DNA of 64,000 nt, taken from NCBI RefSeq assembly GCF_023111095.1, contig NZ_JALGYW010000023.1:17886-81885 (forward strand), read 5' to 3'. The position numbers and the translations under genes are program-made. Shown here in pieces: positions 17,355 through 25,875 of the stretch (position 1 is its first letter; every line of letters starts with the position of its first letter). The notes below the pieces were generated by a model that made no database searches, was not told the DNA's origin, and saw only the letters and a list, made by a program, of their open reading frames with translations. The stretch is from Maribellus sp. YY47 (GTDB lineage Bacteria; Bacteroidota; Bacteroidia; Bacteroidales; Prolixibacteraceae).

Positions 17355-18407
17355 TCAGTTTGTTTTATTCCGCTGATGAAAATGTTTGGAATCGCCCCAC
17401 TCGCTGTAACCAATTTCGGCACCGGCTAAACTGATACGCGCTTCGAGGCAGTTCCGGCAAAGCTCGGCATCTTCGTCAAGGCAAGGTTTGTTCTCGTACA
17501 GTTGGTATTCCTCGCGGTATTCGCAGGGAGTAAGGTTGGGCATGATCACATTGGCCCCCACTGCCAACGCTTTTTCACGCCCTGCCGGATCGATGGCCTG
17601 CAAAGCCGTAGCTGCCGCAATATTGATATCGGGCATCAGCAAACGCAGAACCGCCACCATGTTCAGTGCCAGGTCAAAACGTTCCTGTTTGCTCATCAGC
17701 ACGTGCCGGTGTTCGTAAAGCGGAGTGTCGGCATGTTCGATGTAAGGCCCCATTCCGCACATATCGATGTCGAGTTTTTTGAAAAACAGCAGATCGTCGG
17801 CCAGGTGTTCGTAGGTTTGAAACGGCAGTCCGATCATGACACCCGTTCCCACCTGGTAACCGGCCTCTTTGAGAGCAGCCAATGCTTCCAGTCTCTTTTC
17901 AAATAAATGATGATCGTTTTCGGGATGGATCTTGTAGTACAATTCCTGGGTTGATGATTCGATCCGTAGCAAATACCGATGTGCACCGCTTTCGAACCAG
18001 CGGCGGTAAGTTTCCAGCGACTGTTCCCCGCAACTCAGGGTAATTCCCAGTTCGTTGTTCGAAACTTGCTTGATCTTTTTCAGCAGATCGTCCACGCGTT
18101 TCACAAAAGCAGGCGACGACAATTCGCCCGATTGCAACACCACCGAACCAAAACGGTTCTCCCACGCAAACCGACAGGCATCCAAGATTTCTTCGTCTTT
18201 GGCATCGTAGCGCAACACTTTTTCGTTGCCTTTCCGAATGCCGCAGTACAAACAATCTTTCGAACACACATTCGAGAATTCGATCAAACCCCGAAAGTAA
18301 ACCTTGTTGCCTACTTCACGGATCTTTACTTCGCGGGCACGTTGCAGAAGCTCGGTGCGTTCTGTTCCTTTTACTTTCAATAAGCGTATGATCTCTTCTC
18401 TATCCAA
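17355..18407 (-). CDS. hydE: [FeFe] hydrogenase H-cluster radical SAM maturase HydE
   Basis: A 350-residue radical-SAM enzyme that acts on the HydG product on the way to the 2Fe subcluster of [FeFe] hydrogenase. The SAM cluster motif is CSKDCLYC (CxxxCxxC) near residue 48, followed by the usual GIRKGN. C-terminal Cys residues (CEYREEYQLYENKPC and CRNC) match the second, non-essential cluster region. It is divergently placed from the regulator-hydG-aspartase-hydF group and so probably has its own promoter in the 18408-18700 gap. Confidence 0.95.
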   Translation of the reverse strand: MDREEIIRLLKVKGTERTELLQRAREVKIREVGNKVYFRGLIEFSNVCSKDCLYCGIRKGNEKVLRYDAKDEEILDACRFAWENRFGSVVLQSGELSSPAFVKRVDDLLKKIKQVSNNELGITLSCGEQSLETYRRWFESGAHRYLLRIESSTQELYYKIHPENDHHLFEKRLEALAALKEAGYQVGTGVMIGLPFQTYEHLADDLLFFKKLDIDMCGMGPYIEHADTPLYEHRHVLMSKQERFDLALNMVAVLRLLMPDINIAAATALQAIDPAGREKALAVGANVIMPNLTPCEYREEYQLYENKPCLDEDAELCRNCLEARISLAGAEIGYSEWGDSKHFHQRNKTN

Positions 18408-18700
18408 TGCTCGTAAATTTGTGCCTGCAAAAATAGTATTTTTAGTCGTTTTGCTAAGCTGAAATTAAGTTTGCCCTGGAAATGCCGATTCAGACTTTTC
18501 TCATGGTAATCTATTGAAATTAAGTTTACTTTTGCTTCGAATTCCTGCGGGAAGGCTGCGGCTGACTTTAGGGAAACCATAAATCGATTGATCTTTAGCT
18601 ATTATTGATTGATCTGCTTTCCTTATTATTCCCGCAGTATTTATTTGTTTAATCCGTTTTAGTCTGATGACTCAGTTCTAAATTCTAAGTATTCAATAAA
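18408..18700. other. Divergent region between hydE and the hyd regulator
   Basis: 293 nt without a credible gene; the only ORF overlaps hydE and has no family likeness. It must hold both divergent promoters, but I see no full TTTG / TAnnTTTG pair. Confidence 0.35.
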
Positions 18701-18946
18701 ATGAAACGTTTGGGTTTTGTTGGCATTATCATTGACGACCGTGAAAAATGTGCGACTCAGGTCAATGCAGTATTAAGCGATTTCTCAGAGTTGATTCTCG
18801 CACGCACGGGCTTGCCGAAAGTAAAAGAAAATGCTTCGGTGATTACACTTGTGATTGATGCCACTACCGACGAGCTGGGCCGCTTAACCGGAAAACTGGG
18901 AAGTATTCCGGGTGTTTCGGTGAAATCGGGACTTGCCAAACAATAA
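18701..18946 (+). CDS. TM1266-family iron-only hydrogenase system regulator
   Basis: An 81-residue ACT-like protein (KRLGFVGIIIDDREKCA at the start, GSIPGVSVKSGLA at the end), the compact NikR-C-like fold of TM1266. The family is almost always found with hydEFG and is annotated as a putative regulator of the iron-only hydrogenase system; it lacks a DNA-binding domain, so any regulatory action would be by ligand sensing or protein contact. It lies 25 nt before hydG and is probably co-transcribed. Confidence 0.9.
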   Translation: MKRLGFVGIIIDDREKCATQVNAVLSDFSELILARTGLPKVKENASVITLVIDATTDELGRLTGKLGSIPGVSVKSGLAKQ

Positions 18947-18971
18947 CATCCACTAAAAAAATTTAACCGCT

Positions 18972-20363
18972 ATGTATAACGTACCTGCCGATTTTATCAA
19001 CGAACAAAAAGTTTGGGATGCACTGGAAAACAACCAGAATCCGGATGTATCCAGAATACGAGAAGTTCTGGCCCGCGCAAATGAGATGAAGGGCCTTACA
19101 CTCGACGAAGTGGCCGTTCTCACCTGCATTCAGGAGCCGGAAATGCTGGAAGAACTTTACAATACCGCCAACAAAGTAAAAGATACCATTTACGGGAAAC
19201 GACTTGTTATGTTTGCCCCGCTTTACATTTCAAATCTTTGTGCCAACGAATGTTTGTATTGTGCATTCCGTGCTTCAAATAAAGGGATCAATCGACATGC
19301 CTTGTCACAGGAGCACATTGCCCGCGAGGTGGAAGTACTGATCAAACAGGGACACAAACGAGTTCTGCTTGTTGCCGGAGAATCGTATCCCAAAGAAGGT
19401 TTGCAATATGTACTCGATTCCGTAAAAACCATCTACAGTGTAAAATCGGAACATGGCGAGATTCGGCGTGTAAACGTAAATGTGGCACCACTAACTGTGG
19501 ATGAGTTCAAGGCGCTTAAAAATACCGGGATCGGAACTTATCAGATTTTCCAGGAAACTTACCACCGCGAAACTTACGCCAAAGTGCACAAAGGCGGAAA
19601 AAAGAAAGACTACAACTGGCGGGTTTGGGCTTTGCACCGTGCCATGGAAGCAGGTATCGACGATGTGGGAATTGGTGTTTTATTCGGGCTTTTTGATTAC
19701 CGTTTTGAAATTCTGGCGATGATTCAGCACATCAACGAACTGGAAGATAAATTTGGAGTCGGGCCACACACGATCAGTGTGCCACGGATGGAACCAGCAA
19801 CCAACAGCGATATGGCGTCCAATCCTCCTTATCCGGTTTCGGATGCCGATTTCAAAAAAATCGTTGCCATTCTTCGCCTGGCAGTGCCTTACACCGGAAT
19901 CATCATGTCGACACGCGAAACGGCCAAAATGCGCCGCGAAACCTTTGCCATGGGTGTTAGCCAGATTTCTGCGGGAAGTAAAACCAATCCGGGCGGATAC
20001 GAGGAGGAAGACGATATTTCCGGACAATTCAGTTTAGGCGATCACCGCTCGCTTGACGAGGTGATCCGCGATGTCGCTGCAATGGGTTACATTCCATCGT
20101 TCTGCACCGCTTGTTACCGGCTTGGACGCACCGGGCAGGATTTTATGGACCTGGCCAAACCGGGAGATATTAAGCTGCATTGCGGGCCAAATGCTTTAAG
20201 TTCGTTCAAAGAATACCTGCAGAATTTTGGATCTCCCGAAACGGTTGAAGCAGGAAATCAGCTTATTCAGCAAACCATTGAAAACATGTCGGGTGTGGCT
20301 CGCCAGCGTGCTGAAAAACTGGTGAAACGGGTAGAATCAGGCAGAGACGATGTTTATTGCTAA
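18972..20363 (+). CDS. hydG: [FeFe] hydrogenase maturase HydG (tyrosine lyase)
   Basis: A 463-residue radical-SAM tyrosine lyase that makes CO, CN and the Fe(CO)2(CN)Cys synthon. The SAM cluster motif CANECLYC is near residue 90. The auxiliary-cluster motif is perfect: CTAC followed by 22 residues and Cys (CxxCx22C, about 384-410). The ThiH-like barrel (LVAGESYPKEG, MSTRETAKMR) is intact. Together with HydE and HydF it completes the maturation set. Confidence 0.97.
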   Translation: MYNVPADFINEQKVWDALENNQNPDVSRIREVLARANEMKGLTLDEVAVLTCIQEPEMLEELYNTANKVKDTIYGKRLVMFAPLYISNLCANECLYCAFRASNKGINRHALSQEHIAREVEVLIKQGHKRVLLVAGESYPKEGLQYVLDSVKTIYSVKSEHGEIRRVNVNVAPLTVDEFKALKNTGIGTYQIFQETYHRETYAKVHKGGKKKDYNWRVWALHRAMEAGIDDVGIGVLFGLFDYRFEILAMIQHINELEDKFGVGPHTISVPRMEPATNSDMASNPPYPVSDADFKKIVAILRLAVPYTGIIMSTRETAKMRRETFAMGVSQISAGSKTNPGGYEEEDDISGQFSLGDHRSLDEVIRDVAAMGYIPSFCTACYRLGRTGQDFMDLAKPGDIKLHCGPNALSSFKEYLQNFGSPETVEAGNQLIQQTIENMSGVARQRAEKLVKRVESGRDDVYC

Positions 20364-20440
20364 CAAAAGTCTGAACCCTGATTTCAAGGACTTTCCTGAT
20401 TGCCTGATTAATTCTAACTTTATGGGAAATCAGGCAAAAT

Positions 20441-20816
20441 ATGGAACACGAAGAACTTACCCATAAAATAATAGGTTGTGCCATGCAAGTTCACCGGGCT
20501 CTTGGAAATGGCTTTCAGGAAGTAATTTACCAAAGAGCTTTGGCCATCGAATTCGATCATCAGAATATAAATTTCGAAAGAGAAAAAGTAACGCCTGTTT
20601 TTTATCGTGATTTGGAAATAGGCACAAGACGGGTTGATTTTTTTTGTTGAAAATAAAATAATGGTTGAAATAAAAGCCAGAAGCGAATTGGATGACTCTC
20701 ATTTGAATCAAGCCATGAATTATCTGGAAGCTTATCAGATGAAAATTGGTTTGCTTATTAATTTTGGCGCTAATAGTCTCCAATTTAAAAGAGTTCATAA
20801 CAACAAACTCATGTAA
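20441..20816 (+). pseudogene. GxxExxY protein, frameshifted in a T8 run
   Basis: The two halves of one protein lie in different frames: 20441-20650 (HKIIGCAMQVHRALGNGFQEVIYQRAL, with the GxxExxY motif) and 20646-20816 (VENKIMVEIKARSEL to the end). Seven T after GTTGA at 20638 would give the uninterrupted RVDFFVENKIMVEIKA; eight are present. The family is about 125 residues, has a PD-(D/E)xK-like appearance (E-x-K at VEIKA) and unknown function. It could be a true frameshift, a sequencing error in a homopolymer, or slippage-based switching. Confidence 0.82.
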
Positions 20817-20834
20817 TCCAAAATCAAGAAAATC

Positions 20835-22229
20835 ATGGTACAGACAAGGAAGGAATACGATCTGCTTGGCACCAAACAAATTCCTGCCGATGCTCTGAGG
20901 GGCATCCACACCGCCAGGGCGATGGAGAATTTCCCGCTCTCAGGAAGACCGGTTCACGCTGAACTGATAAAAGCTTACGGCGAAGTAAAACTGGCCTGTG
21001 CGCAGATTAATCATCAATTAGGTTATTGGAAAGATGAAGCCAAAGCCGATGCCATTGAAAAGGCCTGCGCCGAATTGTCTGCAGGATTGTTAAACGAACA
21101 TATTTTGGTAGATGCCTTGCAGGGAGGTGCAGGAACTTCGACCAATATGAACGTGAATGAAGTGATCGCCAACCGGGCCCTGCAGATCATGGACAAAATC
21201 CCTGGCGATTACGAAGCCATCTCTCCTCTCGACGATATTAACCTCCACCAAAGTACCAACGACACTTATCCAACAGCCCTAAAAATAGCTGCAATTCGTC
21301 TGCTTCGTATTCTGGAGCAAAACATTTTGGCTTTGCAGGAAGCTTTTCAACAAAAGGAAAAGGAATTTGCCGATGTGGTTAAAATCGGGCGCACACAAAT
21401 GCAGGATGCGGTGCTTACCACTTTAGGCAGGGAAATGAGCGCTTACGCGGAAGCATTTAACCGCGACCGCTGGCGAATTTACAAATGCGAAGAGCGTTTG
21501 CGGGTGATTAACCTGGGAGGAACGGCAATTGGTACCGGTCTGGGAGCACCCCGACAGTTTATTTTCAGGGTAACCGATAAACTACGCGAAAATACCAATA
21601 CCGGACTTGCACGCAGCGAAAACCTGATTGATGGAACGCAGAACACCGATGTTTTTGTAGAAGTATCGGGCATTTTGAAAGCTTGTGCCACCAATCTCTT
21701 AAAAATAAGTAACGATCTGCGTCTGCTTGCCAGCGGCCCACATGCTGGATTAGGTGAAATAAATCTTCCTGCACTGCAGGCGGGGTCTTCCATCATGCCC
21801 GGAAAAGTCAATCCTGTTATTCCGGAGGCAGTGGCTCAAGCCGCGATAAAAGTTATGGGGAATGACCAGATAATTGCACAAGCCAGCAGTTCCGGCAATC
21901 TGGAGTTAAATCAGTTCATGCCCTTAATCGCAGATACATTGCTGAATTCGTTGGATTTATTGTCGAATGCTGCATTGATTTTCACCCAAAAGTGTGTTTC
22001 GGGCATTACTGTAAACCGTTTGATCTGCAAAAGAAATATCGAAAATTCTACAGCTACGATCACAGCACTTGTGCCGGCAATCGGCTATGAAAAAGCCAGT
22101 AAAATTGCCCAATTTATCAAAGAGAAGGAAATAACAGTGAAAGCAGCAGCCACTGATTTGGGGTATTTAACAGAAAAGGAATTTGAAGAACTTATCAGTC
22201 CCGAGGCTGTCTGTAAACTTGGCAACTAA
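20835..22229 (+). CDS. aspA: Aspartate ammonia-lyase, in hydrogenase maturation cluster
   Basis: A 464-residue member of the aspartase/fumarase superfamily that converts aspartate to fumarate and ammonia. Signatures: GGAGTSTNMNVNEVIANRA, HQSTNDTYPTA, GRTQMQDAV and the catalytic loop GSSIMPGKVNP. STNMNVNEV and QDAV favour aspartase over fumarase. It lies between hydG and hydF; aspartases are known at this position in several anaerobes. It could supply ammonia for the azadithiolate bridge of the H-cluster or simply fumarate for anaerobic respiration (both inference). Confidence 0.9.
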   Translation: MVQTRKEYDLLGTKQIPADALRGIHTARAMENFPLSGRPVHAELIKAYGEVKLACAQINHQLGYWKDEAKADAIEKACAELSAGLLNEHILVDALQGGAGTSTNMNVNEVIANRALQIMDKIPGDYEAISPLDDINLHQSTNDTYPTALKIAAIRLLRILEQNILALQEAFQQKEKEFADVVKIGRTQMQDAVLTTLGREMSAYAEAFNRDRWRIYKCEERLRVINLGGTAIGTGLGAPRQFIFRVTDKLRENTNTGLARSENLIDGTQNTDVFVEVSGILKACATNLLKISNDLRLLASGPHAGLGEINLPALQAGSSIMPGKVNPVIPEAVAQAAIKVMGNDQIIAQASSSGNLELNQFMPLIADTLLNSLDLLSNAALIFTQKCVSGITVNRLICKRNIENSTATITALVPAIGYEKASKIAQFIKEKEITVKAAATDLGYLTEKEFEELISPEAVCKLGN

Positions 22230-22417
22230 CTGAGCAACTGACATTAACAGCTCGTTAACAAATTGCAACATGCTGAATTTCAGCCCAAAACACGCTCGAC
22301 CTAATTTAATATAAAAATATCTTAATATTCACTTGGATTTTTATCTGAATATTGTTAATATTGAGTCTAAATTAGAATAAAAGAGAATTTTATTTTATAA
22401 CTTAAAAATTAATGATC

Positions 22418-22738
22418 ATGAAAAAAGTATTATTTGCTCTTGCATTTGTAGCCGTATACGGTTTATCGATGGCGATGACTTCAGCGCCTGTTGTTACACA
22501 GAACGACAATGTAACAGTTACCGTTGAAGTAAAAGACAACGTTGAAAAAGAAAAAGAGAAAAAAGCTACAAAATCAGAAGCAAAATCAGAAACGAAAGCT
22601 GCGGCTAAATCGGAAGGATGCGCTGGAAAATCAGAAGCAAAATCAGAAGGTTGTGCAGGAAAATCAGAAGCTAAATCGGAAGGTTGTGCAGCTAAAAAAT
22701 CGGACTGCAGCAAATCTTGCGACGGAGAAAAGAAATAA
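22418..22738 (+). CDS. Small exported Lys/Glu/Ser-rich protein with Cys repeats (paralogue 1)
   Basis: 106 residues. A signal peptide (KKVLFALAFVAVYGLSMA) is followed by a Thr/Val strand-like segment, a Lys-Glu-rich stretch and an 11-residue tandem repeat built on KSEGCAGKSEA (about 2.5 copies), ending SDCSKSCDGEKK. It has five Cys. A paralogue with the same layout and the same C-GEKK ending lies just downstream. No known family is recognised. The Cys-rich tail suggests metal or thiol chemistry outside the cytosol (inference). ATG 22412 would add two residues (MI); 22418 matches the paralogue. A terminator follows at 22766. Confidence 0.8.
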   Translation: MKKVLFALAFVAVYGLSMAMTSAPVVTQNDNVTVTVEVKDNVEKEKEKKATKSEAKSETKAAAKSEGCAGKSEAKSEGCAGKSEAKSEGCAAKKSDCSKSCDGEKK

Positions 22739-22765
22739 CTACAGAATTTTTCCTTATATCGAAAG

Positions 22766-22796
22766 ACCATCTGTCTATCTGGCAGGTGGTTTTTTT
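22766..22796 (+). terminator. Terminator after Cys-rich paralogue 1
   Basis: ACCATCTG (22766-22773) pairs with CAGGTGGT (22783-22790, one wobble), then seven T. Confidence 0.75.
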
Positions 22797-22925
22797 ATGT
22801 AGCGCAATGACCAATCATTTATTTTCAGCGAAAAATGCTATATTTCCAAGCAGAAAAAACAGATAAATCACGCATTACGAACAAATGTAATTTTCAAAGA
22901 TCATTAACCTTTAATTAAATTCACA

Positions 22926-23240
22926 ATGAAGAAAACTTTATTAATTCTGGCTCTGGTTGTTGCTTACGGTGTATCGTTTGCCAACACTTCTGCAAAAATG
23001 GCTTCTGTAAAAAAGAATACTGTTACCATAGAGGCTAACGACAACAACAATATTGCGGCTCAGGAAGAAGAAAAAGACAAAAAGAAAACGGAGAAGCAAA
23101 AAACTCAAGCTAAAGAAACCAAGAAAGCAACCGGGTGTACTGAGACACAAAAGAAAAGTTGTGCAGCTTCGGGGAAAACCTGTGGTGCACAAAAATCGGA
23201 ATCAACAGCAAAGAAAAGCTGTTGCGGAGAAAAGAAATAA
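22926..23240 (+). CDS. Small exported Lys-rich protein with Cys-rich tail (paralogue 2)
   Basis: 104 residues: a signal peptide (KKTLLILALVVAYGVSFA), an acidic-basic linker (EEEKDKKKTEKQK) and a tail with five Cys (GCTETQKKSC, TCGAQK, KKSCCGEKK). Layout and length match the upstream gene, though the internal repeat is absent, so the pair arose by duplication and then diverged. A TATATTTC box at 22839-22846 could be its own -7 element, and it has its own terminator. Function unknown; the position between aspA and hydF may or may not mean a link to hydrogenase maturation. Confidence 0.8.
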   Translation: MKKTLLILALVVAYGVSFANTSAKMASVKKNTVTIEANDNNNIAAQEEEKDKKKTEKQKTQAKETKKATGCTETQKKSCAASGKTCGAQKSESTAKKSCCGEKK

Positions 23241-23263
23241 CCATCTACGGCTTATAATTCAGA

Positions 23264-23288
23264 AGGGTGCCCAAAGCACCCTTTTTTT
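23264..23288 (+). terminator. Terminator after Cys-rich paralogue 2
   Basis: A perfect 7-bp stem, AGGGTGC / GCACCCT, with a 5-nt loop and seven T; it separates this gene from hydF. Confidence 0.85.
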
Positions 23289-23341
23289 GGCTAATTTTGC
23301 AGCCTATTCAAGTGAATCATTAAATAAAAGCAACAGACAAA

Positions 23342-24568
23342 ATGAGGGCACCAAAAACATTCCGTTTACACATTGGTATTTTTGGAAGAAGAAATGCGGG
23401 TAAGTCCAGCATATTAAATGCTCTCACGAATCAGGATGTTTCCATTGTTTCAGACGTAGCCGGCACCACCACCGATCCGGTAGAAAAACCAATGGAATTG
23501 CTTCCGCTGGGCCCGGTGCTATTTATCGACACAGCGGGAATTGACGACGTAGGCGACCTGGGCAAAAAACGAATTGCCAAAACACTGGCAGTTTTCGACC
23601 GCACCGACTTGGGACTGATCGTCACCAACTTCGGGGATTTTGGCGAATACGAACAAAAACTCATGGACGAGCTGAAAGACCGCGACATTCCCTTTATCAT
23701 TGTTTTCAATAAATGCGACCTGCATACCGAGAATTTATCGTTAACCGCAGATTTTGATTCGGTAAAAGTCAACTATGTACAGACTTCGGTTGCAACCGGT
23801 GCCGGCATTCCAGAATTAAGGCAAAAGCTTTTACGCTCGGCTCCCGACGATTATATCAACCGCCCAAGTATTCTGGCCGACCTGGTAGGACCGGGTGAAG
23901 CTGCAGTACTGGTGGTACCGATCGACAAAGAAGCTCCCAAAGGAAGGCTGATTCTTCCGCAGGTACAGAGTATTCGCGATTTGCTCGACAACGATTGTTT
24001 TTCGGTGGTGGTAAAAGAGCGGGAACTTCGGGAAGCCTTATCCCGCTTCAACAAACCACCCAAGCTGGTAGTAACCGATTCTCAGGCCTTTTTAAAAGTG
24101 GCTGCCGACACTCCGCCGGAAATACCGCTGACTTCGTTTTCCATTCTTTTTGCGCGTTTTCAGGGCGACCTCACCGAAATGGTTAAAGGCGCCATGGCCA
24201 TCGACCAGTTAAAAACAGGAGATAAAGTGTTGATTGCCGAGGCCTGCTCGCATCATCCGATTGGAGAAGATATTGGCACCGTAAAAATTCCCCGCTGGCT
24301 GACACAGTGCGTGGGAGGGAAACTGCAAATCGACAATATGCGCGGACACGATTTCCCGAAAAACGTCGGAGAATACAAACTGATTATTCATTGCGGGGCG
24401 TGCATGTGGAACAGAAGAGAAATGCTGAGTCGCATTATGAAAGCACGTCAGGCTGGAGTCCCTATCACCAATTACGGATTGACAATTGCCTATTCTCTGG
24501 GGATTTTCGAACGGGCGCTTCAACCTTTCCCTGCTGCTCTCGAATTATATAAAAGTAAATCCCGTTAA
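23342..24568 (+). CDS. hydF: [FeFe] hydrogenase H-cluster maturation GTPase HydF
   Basis: A 408-residue scaffold that carries the 2Fe precursor to apo-HydA. The N-terminal TrmE-like GTPase domain has G1 GRRNAGKSS (about 15-23), G2 GTTTDP, G3 DTAG and G4 NKCD. The C-terminal cluster domain has CSHHP and, about 50 residues on, IHCGACMWNRREM, giving the three Cys [4Fe-4S] site with a conserved His. It is full length. Its stop converges with the next gene and shares TTAA. Confidence 0.96.
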   Translation: MRAPKTFRLHIGIFGRRNAGKSSILNALTNQDVSIVSDVAGTTTDPVEKPMELLPLGPVLFIDTAGIDDVGDLGKKRIAKTLAVFDRTDLGLIVTNFGDFGEYEQKLMDELKDRDIPFIIVFNKCDLHTENLSLTADFDSVKVNYVQTSVATGAGIPELRQKLLRSAPDDYINRPSILADLVGPGEAAVLVVPIDKEAPKGRLILPQVQSIRDLLDNDCFSVVVKERELREALSRFNKPPKLVVTDSQAFLKVAADTPPEIPLTSFSILFARFQGDLTEMVKGAMAIDQLKTGDKVLIAEACSHHPIGEDIGTVKIPRWLTQCVGGKLQIDNMRGHDFPKNVGEYKLIIHCGACMWNRREMLSRIMKARQAGVPITNYGLTIAYSLGIFERALQPFPAALELYKSKSR

Positions 24569-25008
24569 GAATTTTTGATTGATTGCTGACTCCCGTCAAT
24601 CGGTTTAAAGAATCCAAAGAACTCAATCATTCCTCTTTCGTCCTTTTTTAGAAGTTTGAGATTTCCTTTTTCGAAGGCAAACTGAAATTCGATATTGTTG
24701 CGAAAGTTTGCAGAATCGACAAAGGTGATGAAATTTTTGGCCACGCTCCATGCCCCGCTTTTTAAATTCTGAATCAACGATACAGGGAGTTGAGCTTTGA
24801 CCACAAAATTGTCTTCAGAAAAAATCAGCTGCATCATTTGATTTTCGCATTTCAAATCTTCCGGCAGAAAATGAAGGAGCCCCTCTTTTTCATCAACGTA
24901 ATATTCATAAAGGCGCCATTCTCCCGGAAAATTTTTGGAGATACTTCCAAAAACCGCGGGCGATACCAACCACGAAGTAAATCTTGACAGCAATGTGTTT
25001 TGTTTCAT
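24565..25008 (-). CDS. Hypothetical protein, possible lipocalin-like fold
   Basis: A 147-residue protein with no clear signal peptide. It has a repeating pattern of amphipathic strands starting with PGEWRLYEYYVDEKEG, where the G-x-W followed by strands recalls Bacteroidota lipocalin-like domains; I would not go further. It runs convergent with hydF, overlapping by 4 nt. It is not obviously linked to hydrogenase maturation. Confidence 0.6.
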   Translation of the reverse strand: MKQNTLLSRFTSWLVSPAVFGSISKNFPGEWRLYEYYVDEKEGLLHFLPEDLKCENQMMQLIFSEDNFVVKAQLPVSLIQNLKSGAWSVAKNFITFVDSANFRNNIEFQFAFEKGNLKLLKKDERGMIEFFGFFKPIDGSQQSIKNS

Positions 25009-25390
25009 AGCGATTAATCTGACGATTGGACAACAAATACATCCAAAAGTTTAATTTTCAAATCAATAAAACGCAGAAATCAAAGCTTGGGTTAAGCCTT
25101 CAAATAAATTATCAGAAAGATTCAGTGAAATAAAAATGGAAGATGTTTCGAGGGAAAAAAGGGCAGCTCACCAGCCACCCCTAACTCCAATTAATGATAA
25201 AAAATAAGGGTATTACAATACTACTAACTTCGTCCGATAAAAAAGAACATTTACACATGTACTTATTAACATATTTCGGTGAATATCCTCGCTTTCAATC
25301 ACTAACAATAACTCCAATCTGTTTTTCATTGCCAACAACAGACCTTTTTCCTGCTAATGCAAAAACCCAATATAATCGCACAATTATCTG
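25009..25390. other. Intergenic region upstream of rpsO
   Basis: About 380 nt with no convincing gene. A 67-codon frame at 25194-25397 has no family likeness and overlaps the rpsO -33 box. It contains divergent start regions for the lipocalin-like gene and rpsO. Confidence 0.35.
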
Positions 25391-25422
25391 TTTGTAAATC
25401 AAAAACTTTTTACCTACTTTTG
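25391..25422 (+). promoter_or_regulatory. Consensus promoter of rpsO-pnp
   Basis: TTTG (25391-25394), a 20-nt spacer and TACTTTTG (25415-25422): a perfect Bacteroidota sigma-ABfr promoter. Transcription would start near 25429, leaving a 5' leader of about 75 nt. Confidence 0.85.
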
Positions 25423-25503
25423 CGCCGAAATAATTTTAAGTCGTTGTTATTGACTGCGATGCTGCGACTTAAACATTGTATAACAAATAGTTCTTTTAAA
25501 AAC

Positions 25504-25773
25504 ATGTATTTAACAAGCGAAAAAAAACAAGAGTTTTTTGCCCAGCATGGCAAAGACGCTAAAGACACAGGAAGTGCAGAAGGTCAGATTGCATTGTTCT
25601 CTTACCGGATCAATCACCTTACTGAACACCTGAAAAAAAACAAAAAAGACCACAGCACTCGTCGTGCATTGATTAAATTAGTAGGAAAGCGCAGAAGCTT
25701 GCTTGACTACCTGATCAAAAAAGATATCGAACGCTACCGTGCGATTATCAAAGAATTGAACTTACGTAAGTAA
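25504..25773 (+). CDS. rpsO: 30S ribosomal protein S15
   Basis: 89 residues. The conserved GSAEGQIALFSYRINHLTEHLKKNKKDHSTRRALIKLVGKRRSLLDYL core binds the 16S three-way junction; normal length. The open frame extends upstream to 25357, but that part contains the promoter; ATG 25504 gives the family N-terminus MYLTSEKKQ. It is followed by a terminator and pnp, the usual gene order. Confidence 0.97.
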   Translation: MYLTSEKKQEFFAQHGKDAKDTGSAEGQIALFSYRINHLTEHLKKNKKDHSTRRALIKLVGKRRSLLDYLIKKDIERYRAIIKELNLRK

Positions 25774-25782
25774 ATTATAATG

Positions 25783-25815
25783 AAAGGCAATGCATTGGTG
25801 TTGCCTTTCTTTTTT
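25783..25815 (+). terminator. Terminator/processing hairpin between rpsO and pnp
   Basis: An 8-bp stem, AAAGGCAA / TTGCCTTT, then C and six T. No promoter is seen in the short gap to pnp, so partial read-through is likely. Confidence 0.8.
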
Positions 25816-25875
25816 GTAAATTGCAAAACCTCACCACCCATTGTAATTTAAAATTTAAAGATTTATTGTAAAATT

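Noticed and set aside
17342..17357. TGATTC/GAATCA hairpin as hydE terminator
   Set aside because: A 6-bp stem without a U tract, partly within the stop codon.
18377..18580. Minus-strand frame overlapping the hydE start
   Set aside because: Overlaps the coding start of hydE in another frame and shows no conserved motif.
25194..25397. 67-codon frame upstream of rpsO
   Set aside because: No family likeness, and it runs over the -33 box of a consensus promoter.
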